DNA of 64,000 bases from assembly GCA_035604335.1 (NCBI GenBank), contig DATNIT010000253.1, positions 1 through 64,000 of the forward strand, written 5' to 3'. Each line of letters opens with the position of its first letter. Within the stretch, counting starts at the first letter, position 1. The stretch is from DASZHJ01 sp035604335 (GTDB taxonomy: Bacteria > Pseudomonadota > Alphaproteobacteria > ATCC43930 > CGMCC-115725). The notes beneath the pieces were generated by a model. The model made no database searches. It worked only from the letters and a program-made list of their open reading frames with translations, and was not told the DNA's origin. This document shows positions 43,472-51,961 of this stretch, in pieces. The position numbers and the translations under genes are program-made.

Positions 43472-44806
43472 TCATTGGCTGTTTCCGCCGGAGCCAGCCC
43501 CACCGTTCGTGCGCGGCCCCCGCGGCTGCTGGCCCTGCGACGTGCTTTGCGGCGGCACCGCCGCGCCTCCCGATGCGCCGGCGGGTGTTCCGGCAGCACC
43601 GCCAGTGGATTGACGCAGGGAAATCTTGGCGCCATCTCGAAGCTTGTCGGCGCCGTCGACGACGACGCGGTCGCCGACCGAGAGGCCGGAGCGCACGGCC
43701 ACTTTCTCGCCCTCAGCGGGCCCGAGCTTGATCACCTGCACGGCCACGGTGTCGTCAGGCTTGACGAGATAGACGAAGGTGCCGGGCGCCCCCCTCTGGA
43801 CGGCCGCCGTCGGAATGACGGTCTCGTCGTGCAGCGTCTCGACCCGGAGCTGTATGTTGACAAACTGGTTCGGGAACAGGCTGTTGTCGCCGTTGTCGAA
43901 TTGCGCCTTCAACTTCAGCGTGCCGGTGGTCGTGTCGATCTGGTTGTCCACGGTAGCGAGCGAACCGGTGGCGATCTTGGTGGTCTGGCTGCGATCGTAG
44001 GCAACGGCCTGCAGGGTAGCGCCGGCATTGAGCTGCTTCATCACAGCCGGCACTCTGTCTTCCGGCAGCGTAAACACCACGGTGATCGGCTGCAGTTGCG
44101 TCAGCACGACGATGCCATTCGTATCGTTCGCCTGCACGTAGTTGCCCGGGTCGACCTGCCGCAAGCCGACGCGGCCACTCACCGGCGCGAGAATGAAGCA
44201 ATAAGCGATGTTGAGCTTGGCGGTCTCAACCTGCGCCTGGTCGGAGATAACTGTCCCCTCGAGCTGATGGACGAGGGAATCCTGCGTATCGAGCTGCTGC
44301 TTTGGGATCGAATCCTGCGCCACCAGCTTGCGGTAGCGCTGGAGATCGAGCTGAGCATTGGCGAGCAGCGCCTGGTCGCGCACCAGCTGCCCCTGGGCGT
44401 TCGCCGCCTGCTGCTCGTAGGGGCGGGAATCGATTTCGGCAAGGAGATCACCCTCCTTCACCATCTGGCCTTCCTTGAAGTCGACGCGCATGAGCTGACC
44501 GCTGATCTGCGAGCGCAAGGTCACCGTGGCCAACGGCGTCACCGTCCCAAGCCCGTTCAGCAGGACGTTGATGTCACCTTTTTGCGCGGTGGCGGTGACC
44601 ACGGGCATCGCTGCGCCGGCGCCGAACCGGCCGGCAGGCGCTTGCGGCACCGGGCGCGTGTGGACCCACCAAGCGACACCCGCGATCACCAGCACGATCA
44701 CCATGAGCCAGAGCGCCCGGCGCCACAGGGGAGCGGGAGCCAGGGGCGGTCGAGCCCCAACCCGCTGCGCCTCTCGCGCGTCCTGCTCGGGTCTCAGATC
44801 ATTCAT
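43472..44806 (-). CDS. mdtA: RND efflux membrane-fusion protein, MdtA-like
   Basis: 444 aa. N-terminal membrane anchor LWLMVIVLVIAGVAWWVHTR, lipoyl-half motifs VTVRSQISGQL-like (VTLRSQISGQLMRVDFKEGQ), alpha-hairpin (about 125-185), second lipoyl half APVSGRVGLRQVDPGNYVQA and beta-barrel end (SLFPNQFVNIQLRVETLHDE). The last 60 residues are a Gly/Ser/Gln-rich tail absent from E. coli MdtA. First gene of the mdtABC-outer-membrane-factor operon. No strong ribosome site at 44806. Confidence 0.93.
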   Translation of the reverse strand: MNDLRPEQDAREAQRVGARPPLAPAPLWRRALWLMVIVLVIAGVAWWVHTRPVPQAPAGRFGAGAAMPVVTATAQKGDINVLLNGLGTVTPLATVTLRSQISGQLMRVDFKEGQMVKEGDLLAEIDSRPYEQQAANAQGQLVRDQALLANAQLDLQRYRKLVAQDSIPKQQLDTQDSLVHQLEGTVISDQAQVETAKLNIAYCFILAPVSGRVGLRQVDPGNYVQANDTNGIVVLTQLQPITVVFTLPEDRVPAVMKQLNAGATLQAVAYDRSQTTKIATGSLATVDNQIDTTTGTLKLKAQFDNGDNSLFPNQFVNIQLRVETLHDETVIPTAAVQRGAPGTFVYLVKPDDTVAVQVIKLGPAEGEKVAVRSGLSVGDRVVVDGADKLRDGAKISLRQSTGGAAGTPAGASGGAAVPPQSTSQGQQPRGPRTNGGAGSGGNSQ

Positions 44807-45163
44807 GCAGGCTAAGTCGTCGTCCTAGGGTGCGGGCCAAGCCGCCGGCTCGCCCGCAAGAGAGCAATCGGATCCGCATAGGCTCATAACGAGGAGTTTA
44901 TCAGCCTTTGGGCGCGCCCGGCGTCGCCTCCCGGTGCCACGGATCGGCCAGTTCTCCATGCCATATATTAGAGGCCTTTGAGATGCCAAGGAACACTTCT
45001 GGGGCGAGCGGACGCAACGGCCCGAACGGACCCGCCCTCTCGCAATAGGCGGGCGAGCCGCCGAAAATCCCTATCGGAGACGCCTTTTGCACCAGTGCCC
45101 TTGAGGCCCGCCGCCGGCTCGGGCAACATTCTGCCGAGAGCAAAACTCCGGGGGGCGCGAGAC
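44807..45163. other. Divergent intergenic region between mdtA and a binding-protein gene
   Basis: 357 bases without a convincing gene. A 6-bp inverted repeat CCCGCC-N11-GGCGGG (45031-45053) lies about 110 bases before the rightward gene. No clear regulator-binding palindrome was seen near mdtA, and no two-component or TetR regulator gene adjoins the pump. Confidence 0.3.
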
Positions 45164-46348
45164 ATGAAAATCGCAGTGTGGGTTACGGGCGCGATGGCGC
45201 TGGCGGCGGTCACGGGTCCAGCGAGCGCGCCCGTCGCGGCGGACGAGCCACCGATCACCATCGGCCTCGAACTCGGCCTCTCTCCACCCGCCGATCCCGG
45301 CTTGGGCCAACTCTGCCGGCGCGGCGCGGAGATCGGGGTCGACTACGTGAATGGCGTGATGGGCGGCGTGCTCGGACGCAAGATCCAGATCTCGATACAG
45401 GACACGCAGGCCAAGAACGAGGCCGGGATCGCCGCTTACCGCCGCCTCGTCACCGAGGAGAAGGCGGTGGCGGTCACGGGTTTCGCCTACAGCTCCGAGA
45501 ACATCGCCGTCAACGAGGTCGCCAAGGAACTCGGCGTCCCCACGATCGGGAGCCAAAGCGGCGCCGCGGATATCACGGCCAAGCACTATGACGTAGCCTT
45601 CCGCACCCACGCGGTCGACCCCCTGAGGGCGGAAACCTGGCTCGGCTGGATCAAGAAGATGAACTACAAGAAGATCTCGATCATCGCCGTGACGACCGAC
45701 TACGGCATCGGCTTGATCTCCGAGACCGAGAAGCAAAACAAGGAGAAGAGCCTCGGCCTCGAGATACAGTCGCTGACCTACGATCAATCGGTCACGGATC
45801 TGACGCCGCAGCTCCTTCAGGTGAAGGCGTTCAAGCCCGACGCGATCATCAATATCGCGGTCGGGCAGATGATCGACCTCATGGTCGATCAAGCCGCGAC
45901 CATCGGACTTCTGCCGAGCACACCGATGCTGATCTCATACGACGCACCGGTTCGCCCGCAGTGGTGGCAGCTCCACCCCCAAGACGGCGACGTTCATTTC
46001 ATCGCGTACTACTCTCCGCAGCAGAAGCTCTCCGATCTGGGCTCATGGTACGCGAAGCAATACCAGGAGAAATTCAAGGACCAGCCGGTCTACTCCGACC
46101 TCAACTGCTTCGGCGACATCGCGATCATCGCTCAGGCGATCGCGCAGGCGAAGAGCACGGATCCGAAGGCGATCGTCAAGACCCTCGAGACCGGCAAATT
46201 CACGGGCTGGGCCGCCGGCGACGTGACGTTTCCACGCGCCGACGGCGTCTTCTTTCACAATTGGTCGCCACCGATGATGATTCTGCACTACACCAAGCCC
46301 AACCAGGACTGGCGCGAAGCGGAGGTCGCGTACTCGGAGGGGAAGTAG
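45164..46348 (+). CDS. Leu/Ile/Val-type ABC substrate-binding protein
   Basis: 394 aa from the ATG at 45164. Sec signal VWVTGAMALAAVTGPASA with cleavage before APVAADEPP. Peripla_BP_6 signals: TIGLELGLSPPADPGLGQLC, RRGAEIGVDYVNGVMGGVLG then RKIQISIQDTQAKNEAGIAA, and the usual TGFAYSSENIAVNEVAKELG pocket strand. No permease or ATPase genes follow; instead an ATP-grasp gene starts 9 bases later, so it may serve a distant Liv-type importer or act as a sensor. Ligand unknown. Confidence 0.88.
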   Translation: MKIAVWVTGAMALAAVTGPASAPVAADEPPITIGLELGLSPPADPGLGQLCRRGAEIGVDYVNGVMGGVLGRKIQISIQDTQAKNEAGIAAYRRLVTEEKAVAVTGFAYSSENIAVNEVAKELGVPTIGSQSGAADITAKHYDVAFRTHAVDPLRAETWLGWIKKMNYKKISIIAVTTDYGIGLISETEKQNKEKSLGLEIQSLTYDQSVTDLTPQLLQVKAFKPDAIINIAVGQMIDLMVDQAATIGLLPSTPMLISYDAPVRPQWWQLHPQDGDVHFIAYYSPQQKLSDLGSWYAKQYQEKFKDQPVYSDLNCFGDIAIIAQAIAQAKSTDPKAIVKTLETGKFTGWAAGDVTFPRADGVFFHNWSPPMMILHYTKPNQDWREAEVAYSEGK

Positions 46349-46357
46349 GCGATCAGA

Positions 46358-47332
46358 GTGCGCCGCCACACTCGTCGGCTGATCGTCGGCTCGGCAGGCA
46401 GCGCCAATTCGTTCGGCACGATCCAATCGGTGCGGGATCGCTGGGGCGATTCGGTCTTCATCATCGCGATCGACACGAACCCCCGCGAGCTCGTCGCGGC
46501 GAGCGTCCTTGCCGATGCGTTCGTCCGGGTGCCTTCGGCTCGCTCGCCGGAGTTCCCGGATGCGCTTCGTCAAATCGCTGCATCATACCCGGGTAGCTCG
46601 TACCTGCCGATGCATGACGAAGAGATCGAGGCTGCGGCTCGGGTTGCGCGCGATGGAAGGCTGCCGCCCGATCTCGACCTCGCCGCACCCTCCTACGAGA
46701 TCGTTCGGCTCTGCGGCGATAAGTGGGCGATGCACCAGTGGCTCAGGGCAAACGGGCTGCCCTCTCCCGAGACCGCCCTCGCCACCCCGGACGCCCGCGA
46801 GCGGATGCAGGCACCCCTTGTCCTGAAGCCGCGTGAGGGATGCGCGGCCGCGCCCGCACCGCTCGTGCGCGGTGCCGTCGATCTCGCGAACTTGGATCCG
46901 AGCCACTGGCTGCTCCAGGAGCAGCTGAGGGAGCCCGAGGTGGGAATCGATGTGTTCTTGGGTCGCAGATCCGGCGCCTTCTGCTGTGTCTGCCGGGAGT
47001 ACTTCGAGCGCAAGGCCAGCGTGGCTATGAAGGTGCGTGTGTTCCACGACCCCGCCTTGGCGCGGCTCGTGGAACGCCTCGCACGCGGGCTGCCGCTGTT
47101 CGGCGCCTTCCTTGTTCAGCTCATGCAGGACGCGGCATCCCGTTGGCAGATCGTCGATGTCAACCCACGCGTCGGCAGCGGAACCAGGATGAGCGCCGCC
47201 GTGGGTTTGGATTTCGCGGCCGCCAACCTCGCGGATCACTGGGCCGAGCCGACCGATAGTTTGCTGAAGCCGCTCATGGGCGAGCACTACGTCGCTCGGC
47301 AATATGCGGATTACGTGACGAGCCGGCCCTGA
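46358..47332 (+). CDS. ATP-grasp enzyme
   Basis: 324 aa from a GTG at 46358. Rossmann-like N-terminal domain (RRLIVGSAGSANSFGTIQSV ... VFIIAIDTNPRELVAASVLA), ATP-grasp lid lysine in APLVLKPREGCAAAP, adenine-contact strand HWLLQEQL, and metal-binding IVDVNPRVGSGTR. Layout is like CarB-related carboxylate-amine ligases (PylC-like). It would activate a carboxylate as acyl phosphate and join it to an amine or thiol. Neighbours (binding protein 9 bases upstream, glycosyltransferase 44 bases downstream) suggest decoration of a sugar or a small conjugate. Specific product unknown. Confidence 0.8.
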   Translation: MRRHTRRLIVGSAGSANSFGTIQSVRDRWGDSVFIIAIDTNPRELVAASVLADAFVRVPSARSPEFPDALRQIAASYPGSSYLPMHDEEIEAAARVARDGRLPPDLDLAAPSYEIVRLCGDKWAMHQWLRANGLPSPETALATPDARERMQAPLVLKPREGCAAAPAPLVRGAVDLANLDPSHWLLQEQLREPEVGIDVFLGRRSGAFCCVCREYFERKASVAMKVRVFHDPALARLVERLARGLPLFGAFLVQLMQDAASRWQIVDVNPRVGSGTRMSAAVGLDFAAANLADHWAEPTDSLLKPLMGEHYVARQYADYVTSRP

Positions 47333-47376
47333 TGCGGCGCCAACTCGCAGGTCTTTGAGCTTTTCTGGAACGGGTG

Positions 47377-48591
47377 ATGCGCGCCTTCTACCTCGACCCG
47401 GGTCTGCACGACGATGTCGGCCATCACGCAAATTATTGTCGATACATCGTGGACGAGTTTCGGAGCCGAGGGGTGGAGACCCTCGTGTTCGGCCATCACG
47501 AGCTTCCTCCGGCGCTCCAGTCCGAGCTCGGCGCCGCCCCTCATTTCCGCGTCTACACCTATACGAACAACGACGACGACCCGTTTTGCCCGTGGCTCAC
47601 GGGCTTCGACACGCTCACTCGACGCACGTGCGAGGATCTGTCCCGGCTTCCCGCGATCGAGTCGGCGGACATCGTCGTCATGACGTCCGTGCGGCCGGTC
47701 CAATTGGCGGCGCTGATCGAATGGCGGCGTGCCTTGCCGCCCGATCGAAGGCCGACCATCGTCGTGGAATCCGTCAGCACCGGGTTGGAGGTAAGACTGA
47801 CATCGGACAGTTATCGGGTGAGCGTACCCGACCCACGGATCGATCCACGGGCGGTGCTCTTTCGCTATGTCGCCCTACGGCTGCCCCGCGAACCGGGAGC
47901 GCGCTTTCATTTCGCTGCGTTCGCCCCGATGCCCGCCCAACTTTTCATGTCGCTGCTAGCATTCCCGGTCCAGATGCTCCCGCTGCCGTACCGCGCCGTC
48001 GCCCCGTTACGCAGCCGAGCGGGCGCACGGCCTGTCCATGTCTCCATCCTCGGTCACCAGCGGCTTGCTAAGGGTTACGAGCGGCTGCCGGATATCGTCC
48101 GCGAACTCTTGCGCTCGCGAGGGGACATCCGCCTGCTCGTCCAGAGCGTCGCGCCTTCGGATTCGCCGCAGACACAGTTGGCGCTGCGGGACATCGCGGC
48201 GAACAACGACCGTATGATGCTCGAGGAGATGCCGGCGGGTGGCTCGCGCTGGCCGCAACTGCTGGAGATGACGGATCTCGTCCTCTGTCCGCACCGGGCC
48301 GAGTTTTATGTCGCGGGCTTCTCGTCGGTGCTCGCGGAGACGCTCGCCAACGGCATCCCTGCCGTGGTTCCCGGTGGATCGCCGCTGGCGACGCTGCTCG
48401 AGGAATGCGGCGGACCCGGAACCAGCTTCGAGCAGTTCGAACCCGCCGCGATCGTGGCAGCCACGAGCCGCGCGCTCGACCGTTTCGACCATTTTGCGGC
48501 CTTGGCCCACGCTGCCGCGCTGCGTTGGCCCGAGACGCGCGGATCGGCGCGGCTGGTGGACGAGCTGATGTCCTTAGCCACCCGTCCTTGA
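47377..48591 (+). CDS. Glycosyltransferase, GT4/GT-B-like
   Basis: 404 aa from the ATG at 47377 (a GTG precedes it). N-terminal half is weakly conserved (FYLDPGLHDDVGHHANYCRY, with the G-H-x-x-N-Y donor-loop pattern). C-terminal half is a GT-B nucleotide-sugar domain: VSILGHQRLAKGYERLPDIV and the E-x7-E region FYVAGFSSVLAETLANGIPA then VVPGGSPLATLLEECG. Same-strand neighbour of the ATP-grasp gene. The acceptor is unknown; no polysaccharide cluster is visible. Confidence 0.75.
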   Translation: MRAFYLDPGLHDDVGHHANYCRYIVDEFRSRGVETLVFGHHELPPALQSELGAAPHFRVYTYTNNDDDPFCPWLTGFDTLTRRTCEDLSRLPAIESADIVVMTSVRPVQLAALIEWRRALPPDRRPTIVVESVSTGLEVRLTSDSYRVSVPDPRIDPRAVLFRYVALRLPREPGARFHFAAFAPMPAQLFMSLLAFPVQMLPLPYRAVAPLRSRAGARPVHVSILGHQRLAKGYERLPDIVRELLRSRGDIRLLVQSVAPSDSPQTQLALRDIAANNDRMMLEEMPAGGSRWPQLLEMTDLVLCPHRAEFYVAGFSSVLAETLANGIPAVVPGGSPLATLLEECGGPGTSFEQFEPAAIVAATSRALDRFDHFAALAHAAALRWPETRGSARLVDELMSLATRP

Positions 48592-48619
48592 TGCGCGACG
48601 ACGGCCAGCCGCCGCGTCT

Positions 48620-49057
48620 TCAGCTGCTGACCGCCTTGGCGCCGGCCTCGGCGCAGAGGTGGTCCTCCTCGCCGAGCGCGCCGCCGCAGCCGATGCCGCC
48701 GATGAGCGCGCCGTCGCGGGCGATCGGATAGCCGCCGGGACCGATGATCATGCCGAGCTGGGCGCCGACGCCGGTCCAGAACGCGGGGTTCTCGCGCGCG
48801 GCCGCGAGATAGTCGTTGGTGGGACGGCGGAAGCCCGCGGCTAGGGCGGCCTTGCCCTTGGCGGTCTCGAAAGTGATGAAGCTGCAGGTGTCGCCGCGCA
48901 GAAAGTACACGAGATTGCCGGACTCGTCGCAGACGGCGACGCTGATGGTCTGGCCGAACTCCCGCGCCTTCGCCTGCGCCGCTTCCGCGGCTCGGTGCGC
49001 GAGCTCGCTGTTCATGGCACGGACAGGAACTTTCGCGCGCGGATCTGAGGCGGCCAT
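48620..49057 (-). CDS. GlcG/HbpS-family heme-binding-like protein
   Basis: 145 aa. GlcG-fold motifs: LAHRAAEAAQAKAREFGQTI, SVAVCDESGNLVYFLRGD, FETAKGKAALAAGFRRPT, GGYPIARDGALIGGIGCGGA then LGEEDHLCAEAG. The family has members that bind heme or degradation products and many found next to oxidative catabolic genes. GGAG is 6 bases before the ATG. It starts 3 bases after the stop of the diiron-oxidase-like gene, so they are co-translated. Confidence 0.88.
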   Translation of the reverse strand: MAASDPRAKVPVRAMNSELAHRAAEAAQAKAREFGQTISVAVCDESGNLVYFLRGDTCSFITFETAKGKAALAAGFRRPTNDYLAAARENPAFWTGVGAQLGMIIGPGGYPIARDGALIGGIGCGGALGEEDHLCAEAGAKAVSS

Positions 49058-49060
49058 GGT

Positions 49061-49789
49061 CTACTCCGCCGCCTGCGCGGCCGGCCGCGCCAGATATTTG
49101 TTGTAGAGGCCGTCGAGATAGAGCCGGCGCATCATCGTCGCCTCCTTGACGAGGCGCAGACAGTTCGCCCGCAGCTCCGGCGTGTCCGCGTACTTGTCGA
49201 CGATCTCATAGCCGCGCTCGCCGTGCTCGGTGTCGGCGAGGATGTGCAGTCGGAAGAACACGACCTCCTCCTCGGTGAACCCGTATTTCTCGAGGAGCGG
49301 CGGCGTGGTCTTGCTGTAGATCTGCGGCACTTGGGATTCGAGGCCGATCAGGATCGAGGCTATAGCCTCGGCAAAATGCCGGCGGCTCTGGTGGAAACAC
49401 CAGGCCTGCAGGCCGAGAGTCTCCGGTAGCACCTCGCCACTGATCTGCGCGTCCGCCACGGCGCGGCGGTCCATCCCGCAATGCTCGGCGAAGTCGAGCA
49501 GCAGCTTGGCATGCTTCACGGCGGGGAAGCCGGACTGCTCAGTGACGCCTTCCTCCTCGCACATGTTCTCGATCAGGAACTCGCGGACGTCCTCGTGAGG
49601 ACAGTTGCCGAAGATCGTGCCCAGCCATTCCGCGGCGTGGCTCACGAAGTGGTAATGCTGCTTCACCCACTCGCCGAGCAGGCGCTTGTTGAGGGCGCCG
49701 GAAACCCACGCCTCGCTCCAGGGATGCACGCTCGAATGCTTGCGCTGCACCGCCGATTCGAGCGCCGTCCGGAATTCGCTCTTCGCCAT
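49061..49789 (-). CDS. Heme-oxygenase-like diiron oxidase (HDO; PqqC/TenA-like)
   Basis: 242 aa, all-helical. Ligand pattern H182-x3-D186-x2-H189 (LHILADTEHGERG), E151 (GLESQ), and an E80-or-E84/H93 pair (CEEEGVTEQSGFPAVKH) matches the iron set of CADD/UndA-type HDO enzymes as I recall it. GGGAG precedes the start. HDO proteins oxidatively cleave or decarboxylate amino- or fatty-acid-like substrates using O2. Location between gabT (33 bases upstream) and a GlcG protein suggests oxidation of an amine or amino acid whose product is transaminated. Confidence 0.82.
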   Translation of the reverse strand: MAKSEFRTALESAVQRKHSSVHPWSEAWVSGALNKRLLGEWVKQHYHFVSHAAEWLGTIFGNCPHEDVREFLIENMCEEEGVTEQSGFPAVKHAKLLLDFAEHCGMDRRAVADAQISGEVLPETLGLQAWCFHQSRRHFAEAIASILIGLESQVPQIYSKTTPPLLEKYGFTEEEVVFFRLHILADTEHGERGYEIVDKYADTPELRANCLRLVKEATMMRRLYLDGLYNKYLARPAAQAAE

Positions 49790-49821
49790 GACCGATCTCC
49801 CTAGTCGTCGCCGCCGTACGA

Positions 49822-51111
49822 TCAGCTCGCCATCGCCTCCTCGAGCGAGTGCTCGAGGATCTTCAGTCCCTCGTCGATGATGGCGTCGGACGCGGTGAGT
49901 GGAACCAGGACCCGCGCCACGTTCGCATAGACGCCGCAGGTGAGGAGGATGAGCCCGTTCTTCAGGCTCTTCTCCGCCAGGCGCTTGGTGAGCGCAGCCG
50001 CCGGCTTCTTCGTGGTGCGATCCTCCACCAGCTCGACCGCGACCATGCCGCCGAGCCCGCGCACCTCACCGATGCAGGGGAAGCGGTTGCTGGCGGCGAG
50101 CACGTTCAGCCGCTTCACGATGCGCTCGCCGATCGCGGTGCTGCGCTCCAGGAGCTTTTCCTCTTCGAACACGTCCAGGACCGCGAGCGCGCCGGCGCAG
50201 GCGACGGGATTGCCGGCGTAGGTGCCACCGAGTCCACCGGGATCGACCGCGTCCATCACCGCCGCGCGGCCGGTCACCGCCGAGAGCGGCATGCCGCCCG
50301 CGAGGCTCTTGGCCATGGTGATGAGATCGGGCGCCACGCCGGAATGCTCGACCGCGAACATCTTGCCGGTGCGCCCGAAGCCGCACTGGATCTCGTCGAC
50401 GATCAGCAGGATGCCGTGCTGGTCGCAGACCTTGCGCAGCTGGCGCAGGAACTCGAAGGGCGCGATGTAGAAGCCGCCCTCGCCCTGCACCGGCTCGATG
50501 AGGACGGCAGCGACGCGGCTCGGCTCGACATCCGCCTTGAACAGGAACTCGAGCGCCCGGAGCGAATCCTCGGGGCTCACGTCGTGGAACTTGTTCGGAT
50601 AGGGCACGTGATAGACCTCGCCCGGGAACGGGCCGAAGCCGCGCTTATAGGGATCGACCTTGCCGGTAAGCGCCATGGTCATGAGCGTGCGGCCGTGGAA
50701 GCCGCCGACGAAGGAGATGATTGCCGGCCGCTTGGTGGCGTTGCGCGCGATCTTGACGGCGTTCTCGATCGCCTCGGCACCGGTGGTGAGGAAAATGGTC
50801 TTATTGGGCCCCTTGGAGGGCGCGAGCTTGTTGAGCTTCTCGGCGAGCGCGATATAGGGCTCGTAGGGCGTCACCTGGAAGCATGGGTGGGTGAAGCGCT
50901 CGAGCTGCTCCTCGATCGCCTTCATCACTTTGGGGTGGCGGTGGCCGGTGTTGAGCACCGCGATGCCGCCGGCGAAGTCGATGTAGCGCTTGCCCTCGAC
51001 GTCCCAGAGCTCGGCATTCTCGGCGCGCGCAGCGAACACGGCGGTGGCGCTCGCCACCCCCCGCGGCACGGCATTATTGCGGCGCTCCAGGAGCTCGCTA
51101 TTGGTCGACAT
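49822..51111 (-). CDS. gabT: 4-aminobutyrate aminotransferase-like class III aminotransferase
   Basis: 429 aa from the ATG at 51111 (MSTNSELLERRNNAVPRGVA), with GAGG 5 bases upstream; the frame is open to 51246 without family sequence. Close to E. coli GabT along its length: LWDVEGKRYIDFAGGIAVLN, FLTTGAEAIENAVKIARNAT, EPVQGEGG, LIVDEIQCGFGRTGK, catalytic K268 in MAKSLAGGMPL, and GGTYAGNPVACAGALAVL. Transfers the omega-amino group to 2-oxoglutarate. First gene of a tight three-gene set with the HDO and GlcG genes. Directly upstream is a 66-bp dispersed repeat. The substrate may differ from GABA here. Confidence 0.9.
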   Translation of the reverse strand: MSTNSELLERRNNAVPRGVASATAVFAARAENAELWDVEGKRYIDFAGGIAVLNTGHRHPKVMKAIEEQLERFTHPCFQVTPYEPYIALAEKLNKLAPSKGPNKTIFLTTGAEAIENAVKIARNATKRPAIISFVGGFHGRTLMTMALTGKVDPYKRGFGPFPGEVYHVPYPNKFHDVSPEDSLRALEFLFKADVEPSRVAAVLIEPVQGEGGFYIAPFEFLRQLRKVCDQHGILLIVDEIQCGFGRTGKMFAVEHSGVAPDLITMAKSLAGGMPLSAVTGRAAVMDAVDPGGLGGTYAGNPVACAGALAVLDVFEEEKLLERSTAIGERIVKRLNVLAASNRFPCIGEVRGLGGMVAVELVEDRTTKKPAAALTKRLAEKSLKNGLILLTCGVYANVARVLVPLTASDAIIDEGLKILEHSLEEAMAS

Positions 51112-51120
51112 GGCCTCACC

Positions 51121-51186
51121 CTCTTGCTTGCGTCCGTCGGCACCGTATAGGTAACCGAGGCAGCCGAGCTTGCCAACCGCCGCCTT
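51121..51186. repeat. 66-bp dispersed repeat, copy 1 (gabT leader)
   Basis: Shares about 58 of 66 positions with 58964-59029, including identical TTGCGTCCGTCGGCACCGT, AGGTAACCGAGGC and TTGCCAACCG blocks, without gaps. Here it ends 9 bases before the gabT ATG (gene on minus strand), so it lies in its 5' leader. Contains GGTAACC and GGCA/TGCC self-complementarity. Could be a small mobile repeat or a structured leader. Confidence 0.8.
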
Positions 51187-51269
51187 GCCAAGGGCCCATC
51201 GGGTCAGCGCTCCGACGCCCGGAGATTCATGCCCGACGAAGGACACGCCGTCTCTGCCGGGGAGGCGCT

Positions 51270-51944
51270 TTAAGCCTTCAGCAGGTCGTACTCCAGGCGA
51301 TAAACGCCGTGGGCCGCATGAGCGACGCCGCTCTCGGCGAAGGCCGCGGGGCCCAGCTCAGCGGAGAGGGCGGCCTCGATTGCCGCCGACGCGGCACCCT
51401 CCAACAGGATCACCCACCGCGGCACGAGATTGTCCGGCCGTCCCCGCTGCTCGGTCGTCTTGGCCTTGCTCGCCTCGACGTCGGCGCGGCACACATGGGC
51501 TGCGACCATGCCGGGAGCTTCGAGGAGAGTCGGCAGCGTGCGCTGGGCGAGGCGGTCGAGGAGCGTCGTGTCGTGCTCGGGCGCGCAGTCGAAGTACACC
51601 GTGCCGACGATGCCGCCGGAGCCTTTGCCCACAGAATATTCGACCGCGCAGAGCGAGCGCGAGACGTTCCGGAAATGCCGGACCGATCGCGTCGTCCATT
51701 CCGTTGGATTGTTGAGTCGCTCGAGATAGCTCTTTCCAGACAGCACCGCGTGGTCGCGAACCTCGTAGAGCGTCAGAAACTCCGGCGCGCCCGAGACGGC
51801 AATGTAGCGCCGACCTCGCAGGAAGCCCTCGATCCCGACCCGCTCGGGGATGTGCTCGCGATCGTGCCATTGATAGAAATTCTGCCGACCTTCGTCGGTG
51901 ATGTCGTTCCAGATCGCGATGACACTGGCACCCGCGAGCGACAT
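51270..51944 (-). CDS. Conserved hypothetical, ferredoxin-like (dimeric alpha/beta-barrel) protein
   Basis: 224 aa from the ATG at 51944. Two similar halves can be discerned: SVIAIWNDITDEGRQNFYQW then HDREHIPERVGIEGFLRGRR, and IVGTVYFDCAPEHDTTLLDR, each beta-alpha-beta as in EthD/Dabb-like folds. The W-x-x-x-H-x-x-E-H-I-P-E-R motif is characteristic of a family found in sugar and aromatic catabolic loci. It follows the hydratase gene by 17 bases. No catalytic assignment. Confidence 0.7.
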   Translation of the reverse strand: MSLAGASVIAIWNDITDEGRQNFYQWHDREHIPERVGIEGFLRGRRYIAVSGAPEFLTLYEVRDHAVLSGKSYLERLNNPTEWTTRSVRHFRNVSRSLCAVEYSVGKGSGGIVGTVYFDCAPEHDTTLLDRLAQRTLPTLLEAPGMVAAHVCRADVEASKAKTTEQRGRPDNLVPRWVILLEGAASAAIEAALSAELGPAAFAESGVAHAAHGVYRLEYDLLKA

Positions 51945-51961
51945 TGCAAATGTCTCCGTGT

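Noticed and set aside
51121..51186. A riboswitch in front of gabT
   Set aside because: No match to a riboswitch consensus I could recall, and the second copy (58964-59029) is oriented antisense to its neighbouring genes, which does not fit cis regulation.
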